From JACTMJ01 sp039812845 (GTDB taxonomy: Bacteria; Acidobacteriota; Terriglobia; Bryobacterales; Bryobacteraceae): a stretch of 11,845 nt of DNA. Shown here one piece after another: positions 8,915-11,845 of this stretch. A program made the position numbers and the translations under genes. The stretch's first letter is position 1. Each line of letters starts with the position of its first letter. The stretch lies in the NCBI GenBank assembly GCA_039812845.1, contig JBDIBK010000122.1, positions 1 to 11,845 of the forward strand, written 5' to 3'. The notes beneath the pieces were generated by a model. It saw only the letters and a list, made by a program, of their open reading frames with translations. It was not told where the DNA came from and did not search any database.

Positions 8915-8946
8915 GGCGGGAGCGGCGCCCCAGGGCCGCTCCCGCC
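8915..8946 (-). promoter_or_regulatory. 12-bp perfect stem-loop between regulator and receptor genes
   Basis: The arms GGCGGGAGCGGC (8915-8926) and GCCGCTCCCGCC (8935-8946) are exact reverse complements around an 8-base loop. The hairpin fills half of the 62-bp gap, beginning 7 bases beyond the regulator's stop codon and ending 24 bases before the receptor ATG. Neither strand has a T-run after it, so it is not a canonical intrinsic terminator. It may be an mRNA-stabilising or processing hairpin, or a leaky attenuator that sets receptor output relative to the regulator; that role is inferred. Confidence 0.7.
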
Positions 8947-8952
8947 GGCAAC

Positions 8953-9660
8953 CTAGGCTTTGTCCCCGAAAAAGGTTTCGTACCCTCTTTCCAGGTGGCA
9001 TTTCATTTCGCGGACCGCGAGATCTTTATCTCCGCCGCGAATGGCTTCGTAAATCGCGCGGTGCGCTTTCAGGGTTTCTTCCGGATCGAACAGGTGCATG
9101 CGGTCTTCCAGGTCCTCCCAAAGCAGTGCGGAGATGGGCTCGAAGATCATGCGGAAGACGCTGTTCCCGCAGGCGTTGAGAATGGCCATGTGGAAATGGT
9201 GGTCGCATTCGGCGAGCACTCTTGCATCGTCCGTATGGCTGGCCATTTTCTGGAGAATCGCCTCCAGCGTCTCAAGATCGTGGGCGGTGGCGCGCTCGGC
9301 GGTCAGGCCGACGGTGTGCGCTTCCACCACCTGCCGCATTTCGTACAATTCCCGCCGCGAGGCATTGTTGAGCCGCAGCGCGAAGCGCATCGGGCTCTCA
9401 AGCAGATTCTGCGTGGAAAGATCCGGATTGATGAAGTTCCCCACGCCGACCCTGGAGACCACAATGCCCATCGATTCGAGCGATTTCACCGCCTGGCGGA
9501 CCGAGGAGCGGCTCACCCCCAACATCCGCACCAGTTGTCGCTCCGGCGGGAGTTGTTCCCCGACGGCAAGCTCCTTGTTGTGGATCATTTCCTGGATTCG
9601 GTGCACGAGAGCGGCGGTTAAGGTTCCGTTTTCGTACTCCAATGGCTGTTTGATTGGCAT
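8953..9660 (-). CDS. GntR family transcriptional regulator, FadR/FCD subfamily
   Basis: This 235-residue protein has the usual FCD-type GntR length and layout. An N-terminal winged helix-turn-helix lies at about 12-78 (LPPERQLVRMLGVSRSSVRQAVKSLESMGIV, then a VGVGNFI wing). An all-helical FCD ligand-binding domain lies at about 95-230. The FCD metal site is visible as D153-x3-H157 (within ECDHHFH), H200 (LKAHRAIYEAI) and H222 (MKCHLERG). Members of this subfamily bind small acids, often sugar acids or other carboxylates, and usually repress nearby catabolic genes. The ligand here is unknown. It is the first gene of a likely regulator-receptor-glycosidase unit. Its own promoter carries a TGGT...ACCA palindrome over the predicted start site, so autoregulation is likely. 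The ATG at 9660 has no Shine-Dalgarno, and the predicted leader is only about 14 bases. The -10 element at 9681-9686 argues against any earlier start. Confidence 0.93.
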   Translation of the reverse strand: MPIKQPLEYENGTLTAALVHRIQEMIHNKELAVGEQLPPERQLVRMLGVSRSSVRQAVKSLESMGIVVSRVGVGNFINPDLSTQNLLESPMRFALRLNNASRRELYEMRQVVEAHTVGLTAERATAHDLETLEAILQKMASHTDDARVLAECDHHFHMAILNACGNSVFRMIFEPISALLWEDLEDRMHLFDPEETLKAHRAIYEAIRGGDKDLAVREMKCHLERGYETFFGDKA

Positions 9661-9661
9661 G

Positions 9662-9681
9662 TGGTCTGACCGGTAGGACCA
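9662..9681. promoter_or_regulatory. Operator-like palindrome, probable GntR/FCD binding site
   Basis: The 20 bases read TGGTCTGACC then GGTAGGACCA and match their own reverse complement except at two positions per half (8 of 10 pairs symmetric). TGGT-N3-ACC type sites are typical of FCD regulators such as FadR and PdhR. The palindrome ends one base before the regulator's ATG and touches the last base of the -10 element, so a bound protein would cover the transcription start. Binding by the adjacent regulator is inferred. Confidence 0.68.
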
Positions 9682-9709
9682 TCTTGTAACTGGAAACGAT
9701 CCATGTCAA
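9681..9709 (-). promoter_or_regulatory. Sigma-70-type promoter of the GntR-receptor-glycosidase unit
   Basis: On the minus strand a perfect -35 hexamer, TTGACA (9709-9704), is followed by exactly 17 bases and a -10-like CAAGAT (9686-9681), which keeps the important A2 and final T. The predicted start, about seven bases on, falls near 9674. That leaves a leader of roughly 14 bases before the ATG at 9660, with no ribosome-binding site. The stretch is visibly more AT-rich than the flanking DNA. Confidence 0.65.
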
Positions 9710-9733
9710 GACCTATTTGGCAGAATGCACGGC

Positions 9734-9776
9734 GCGGGGAGGGCTTGCGTCGTGGCGGCCAAAGGGCGGGGAGGGC
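9734..9776. repeat. Two 11-bp direct repeats 32 bp apart upstream of the GntR promoter
   Basis: GCGGGGAGGGC occurs identically at 9734-9744 and 9766-9776. The start-to-start distance is 32 bp, about three helical turns, and the nearer copy lies 24 bp from the -35 hexamer. They could be activator half-sites on one face of the DNA, or chance in a G-rich spacer. The rest of the gap between 9710 and 9855 shows no gene and no convincing terminator for the upstream gene. Confidence 0.4.
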
Positions 9777-9855
9777 ATTCGATGGCCGGAAAGCGTGGGC
9801 GCAGAGGGAGCGCAACCCGGTTTTCCATTGACGTGCAGGAGAGCGTTTCGCGCTG

Positions 9856-10704
9856 CTAGCGCGGCTTGTGCTGGTCGCGAAAGAAGGTGTTGAGTTCCGC
9901 GAATGGCGCGTTCTCTCTGAACCCAGCGAAGCTCCCTTCCCCGGCGATGCCGCGCGCCGCGCGCAGAAAACCGCCCCACGCCGCCCGGCAGAGGGAGGAC
10001 CCGGTGCTGATGCGGCGAACGCCCCAATCGGCCGCCATCGCCACCGTGATGCCGCAATCGGCCACGATGAGGAGGTTCACCGGCTTGGGATGCAACTCCT
10101 TGACGATGGTCTGGATGTCGGCGGGATCCGTTGGGCCCGGCGCGTAGAGCACATCCGCGCCCGCTTCGGCATAGGCGGTGAGCCGCCGCAGACACTCCGA
10201 GAGCGGCTGCGGGTGGCCGACGAGGTAGCATTCCGCCCGCGCCGTCAGCAGCACGCCGGTGCCACTCGCGTCGATAGCCTTTCTTGCGGCGCCGATTCGC
10301 TCCACCGAGAGGCCGAAGTCGAAAAGCGGGGACTCTGGATTTCCGGTGTTGTCCTCAATGGAGAGGCCCGCCACGCCGGTCTCCACGCAGAGGCGCACGT
10401 TCTCCGCGAGGGGTTCCGGCTCCACCGCATAGCCGGATTCGAAATCCGCGTTGACGGGCGCGTCCGTTGCGGCGACGATGTCGGCCACGTGCGCGAGAAC
10501 CCGGTCTCGGGAGACCGCCCATTCGGCGTCGGGGAGGCCCAGGGAAAAGGCGAGACCGGAACTGGTGGTGGCAAGCGCGGGGAAGCCAAGAGCCTGCAAC
10601 CAGAGTGCGGACCCCACATCCCAGGGATTCGGAATCACAAAACAGCCGCTCTCATGGAGCGACCGGAACGTCTCACGGCGGGTGACGAAGGAATCAACCG
10701 GCAT
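9856..10704 (-). CDS. Isocitrate lyase/phosphoenolpyruvate mutase superfamily protein
   Basis: This 282-residue TIM-barrel enzyme belongs to the PEP mutase/isocitrate lyase superfamily, whose members make or break C-C or C-P bonds next to a carboxylate using Mg2+. Superfamily signatures are FVIPNPWDVGSA (22-33), ATTSSGLAFSLGLPDAE (45-61), NADFESGYA with Asp87 (85-93), GLSIEDNTG with Glu117 and Asp118 (113-121), TARAECYL with Arg156 (154-161) and AGADVLYAPG (181-190). The KKCGH signature of true isocitrate and methylisocitrate lyases is absent. The protein therefore falls in the broad group often labelled oxaloacetate decarboxylase or carboxyphosphonoenolpyruvate mutase without proof. It is cytoplasmic, with no signal peptide. 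I chose the ATG at 10704 because family homology begins just after it; the frame extends further upstream but runs through the intergenic repeat and the end of the next gene. The Shine-Dalgarno is weak. It lies 139 bp after the GH89-like gene and 195 bp before the GntR gene, both on the same strand. Confidence 0.88.
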   Translation of the reverse strand: MPVDSFVTRRETFRSLHESGCFVIPNPWDVGSALWLQALGFPALATTSSGLAFSLGLPDAEWAVSRDRVLAHVADIVAATDAPVNADFESGYAVEPEPLAENVRLCVETGVAGLSIEDNTGNPESPLFDFGLSVERIGAARKAIDASGTGVLLTARAECYLVGHPQPLSECLRRLTAYAEAGADVLYAPGPTDPADIQTIVKELHPKPVNLLIVADCGITVAMAADWGVRRISTGSSLCRAAWGGFLRAARGIAGEGSFAGFRENAPFAELNTFFRDQHKPR

Positions 10705-10748
10705 CTCGCCAAGGAGAATAACACGGCCACCGAGCGAGCGATACCGTG

Positions 10749-10784
10749 GGAACGGCGGCGGGACAGGGAACGGCGACGGGACAG
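10749..10784. repeat. 18-bp tandem repeat, two copies
   Basis: Copies at 10749-10766 and 10767-10784 differ by one base (GGAACGGCGGCGGGACAG versus GGAACGGCGACGGGACAG), and three bases of a third copy follow. They lie in the 139-bp gap between the GH89-like and PEP-mutase-like genes. No function is evident. An 18-bp unit keeps frame, so slippage would not disrupt a read-through frame. I see no gene in this gap. Confidence 0.6.
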
Positions 10785-10787
10785 GGA

Positions 10788-10799
10788 GCCCCGCGGGGC
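10788..10799. repeat. 12-bp perfect palindrome GCCCCGCGGGGC
   Basis: The palindrome follows the tandem repeat by three bases and lies 44 bp downstream of the GH89-like stop codon. It could fold as a short GC stem in the transcript but has almost no loop and no T-run, so I do not call it a terminator. It may be a chance product of GC-rich sequence. Confidence 0.4.
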
Positions 10800-10843
10800 G
10801 CTGAGGAAGGGGCAGCGCTCGCGCGGGATTCCGGGCGGGAGGG

Positions 10844-11845
10844 CTACTGCATGGCCAGCAACTTACGCGTCTCCAGAGCGAGATTGTCGAGAGCGGCCGC
10901 GAGCTGTTCCGGGGAGGCCGCTCTGACCGGGGCCATCGCGGCCAGCGGCGTTGCGTAGAAACGGTCTCGATGCTCCTGGGATGCGGCAGCGAACTCCGCG
11001 GGGCGCTTCCAGGCGCTGTGATCCCCCTCCTCGATCCGGCGCAGGACGTAATCCCAGTAGGAACGCAGTTCGGCCGGGTACAGATGCCGGACCATCTCGT
11101 AGTGATGGCTGCGGCAATAGTTGTTCTCCGCATTCGATTTCAGCGTTTGCTCCGTGTGCGGATTCACGACTGGCCGGACGCCATTGATCGGCTGCGCCAA
11201 GGCGAGGCGGCCGATCGACGCCTGCATCGAGAACTCCGGCGCACCCTCCAGCAGATCGGCCAGGGACGCCAGCAGCGCTTCGGAGATGCCCGCAAGCTGC
11301 CGGATCTTCTGACCGTGCCCATTGCCCGCTCCGGCACGCCACGCTTCCATTTCGAGTGAGCTTTTGAGCAGAGAGAGAAGCAGGGTCCGGTTGGCAAGCG
11401 TGCGGGCGATGTCGATGGCGTCTCTGCGCCACATCTCATTGCCGTGGGCTTCGGCGGACATTCGGCTGAGGCGTTCGAGCGTCGCCGGGGCACTAGCGAG
11501 AAGCGGGCGGATGCGGTCATGTTCTGTCTTCAATTGAACGAGGCGTTCCGGCGTGAGGGCAATGAAGGCGGGATTGGTGAGGGTGCGGAACTGCGGGTCA
11601 CCGAAGGTGATCGCGCCCGGACCCTTTTGCACCCAGTGCGACGCTTCCGAGGCGGGCAGGAACTCGTTCCAGACCGCGAGCATGCGAGGCCGCATGGATT
11701 CGGGATAGCGCGAGGAGACATAACGCGCGACGGCCGCATCGGGAGTGGGACGCTCCGGCTTCCAGGAGTTATCGGCCAGATACTCCAGCATGAAGGTGTC
11801 GTTGTGTGAAATTTCACTCCAGACCACGAGGCCCCGGCATTTTTC
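10844..11845 (-). CDS. GH89-like alpha-N-acetylglucosaminidase, C-terminal part (5' truncated by window edge)
   Basis: The frame is open to the right edge (residues EKCRGLV precede VWSEISHND), so the GTG at 11827 is an internal valine and not a start. The visible 333 residues match from memory the NAGLU pattern: a Glu in SEISHNDTFMLEYLADNSW followed by PDAAVARYVSSRY aligns with the human enzyme's EGISQN segment, which holds a catalytic glutamate, and its RRYG helix. An all-helical C-terminal domain follows (DIARTLANRTLLLSLL, LLASLADLLEGAPEFSM, then a YPAELRSYWDYVLRRI helix), like NAGLU_C. GH89 enzymes release terminal alpha-linked GlcNAc from glycans. The signal peptide and N-terminal domains would be outside the window, so export cannot be judged. 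Transcription continues toward the PEP-mutase-like gene. The family call rests on short conserved patterns and is moderately sure; another TIM-barrel glycosidase family is possible. Confidence 0.68.
   Translation of the reverse strand, partial: EKCRGLVVWSEISHNDTFMLEYLADNSWKPERPTPDAAVARYVSSRYPESMRPRMLAVWNEFLPASEASHWVQKGPGAITFGDPQFRTLTNPAFIALTPERLVQLKTEHDRIRPLLASAPATLERLSRMSAEAHGNEMWRRDAIDIARTLANRTLLLSLLKSSLEMEAWRAGAGNGHGQKIRQLAGISEALLASLADLLEGAPEFSMQASIGRLALAQPINGVRPVVNPHTEQTLKSNAENNYCRSHHYEMVRHLYPAELRSYWDYVLRRIEEGDHSAWKRPAEFAAASQEHRDRFYATPLAAMAPVRAASPEQLAAALDNLALETRKLLAMQ

Noticed and set aside
9618..9815. Small minus-strand open frame of 65 codons across the GntR promoter
   Set aside because: It overlaps the promoter, the operator and the regulator start, and has no recognisable product.
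10705..11133. N-terminal extension of the PEP-mutase-like frame
   Set aside because: It would run through the intergenic repeats and into the GH89-like gene, and the added residues have no resemblance to the family.

Overview
The window is GC-rich, densely coded bacterial DNA. It most resembles a chromosome of a soil Acidobacteriota (Bryobacter/Solibacter type). That is an inference from gene content: an Oar-like TonB-dependent receptor with an N-terminal carboxypeptidase-regulatory-like domain, a very large exported GH106-like glycosidase, a GH89-like glycosidase and tandem exported CocE/NonD hydrolases. I see no rRNA, tRNA, CRISPR array, insertion sequence or phage gene.

Layout. Plus strand, 1-2156: the 3' end of one CocE/NonD-type hydrolase gene, then a complete paralogue that starts inside its stop codon (ATGA). 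Everything else is on the minus strand. Read in the direction of transcription, from the right edge, it is: the C-terminal part of a GH89 (alpha-N-acetylglucosaminidase-like) gene (11845-10844); an isocitrate lyase/PEP mutase superfamily enzyme (10704-9856); a 195-bp gap with a strong promoter and an operator-like palindrome; an FCD-type GntR regulator (9660-8953); a 62-bp gap with a perfect 12-bp stem-loop; the TonB-dependent receptor (8890-5615); and a GH106-like glycosidase whose start overlaps the receptor stop and whose 3' end overlaps the plus-strand hydrolase by 26 bp (about 5625-2131).

How it may work together. The regulator-receptor-glycosidase block looks like one transcription unit for taking up and cutting a glycan. 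The receptor imports an oligosaccharide or other ligand across the outer membrane, the exported GH106-like enzyme removes a terminal sugar (rhamnose in characterised relatives), and the GntR protein senses a product and probably represses its own promoter. The GH89 and PEP-mutase-like genes upstream, and the exported hydrolases converging from the other side, may supply further trimming and catabolic steps. The locus resembles a polysaccharide-utilisation locus without a SusD partner. The substrate cannot be read from the sequence.

Most notable signals: (i) a TTGACA-N17-CAAGAT promoter whose start site lies inside a 20-bp TGGT...ACCA palindrome filling the very short leader of the GntR gene; (ii) a 12-bp perfect stem-loop without a T-tract between regulator and receptor; (iii) an AGGAGG at the receptor/glycosidase junction that encodes the twin arginine of a Tat-like signal peptide, leaves no canonical start codon just downstream and makes the glycosidase start ambiguous.
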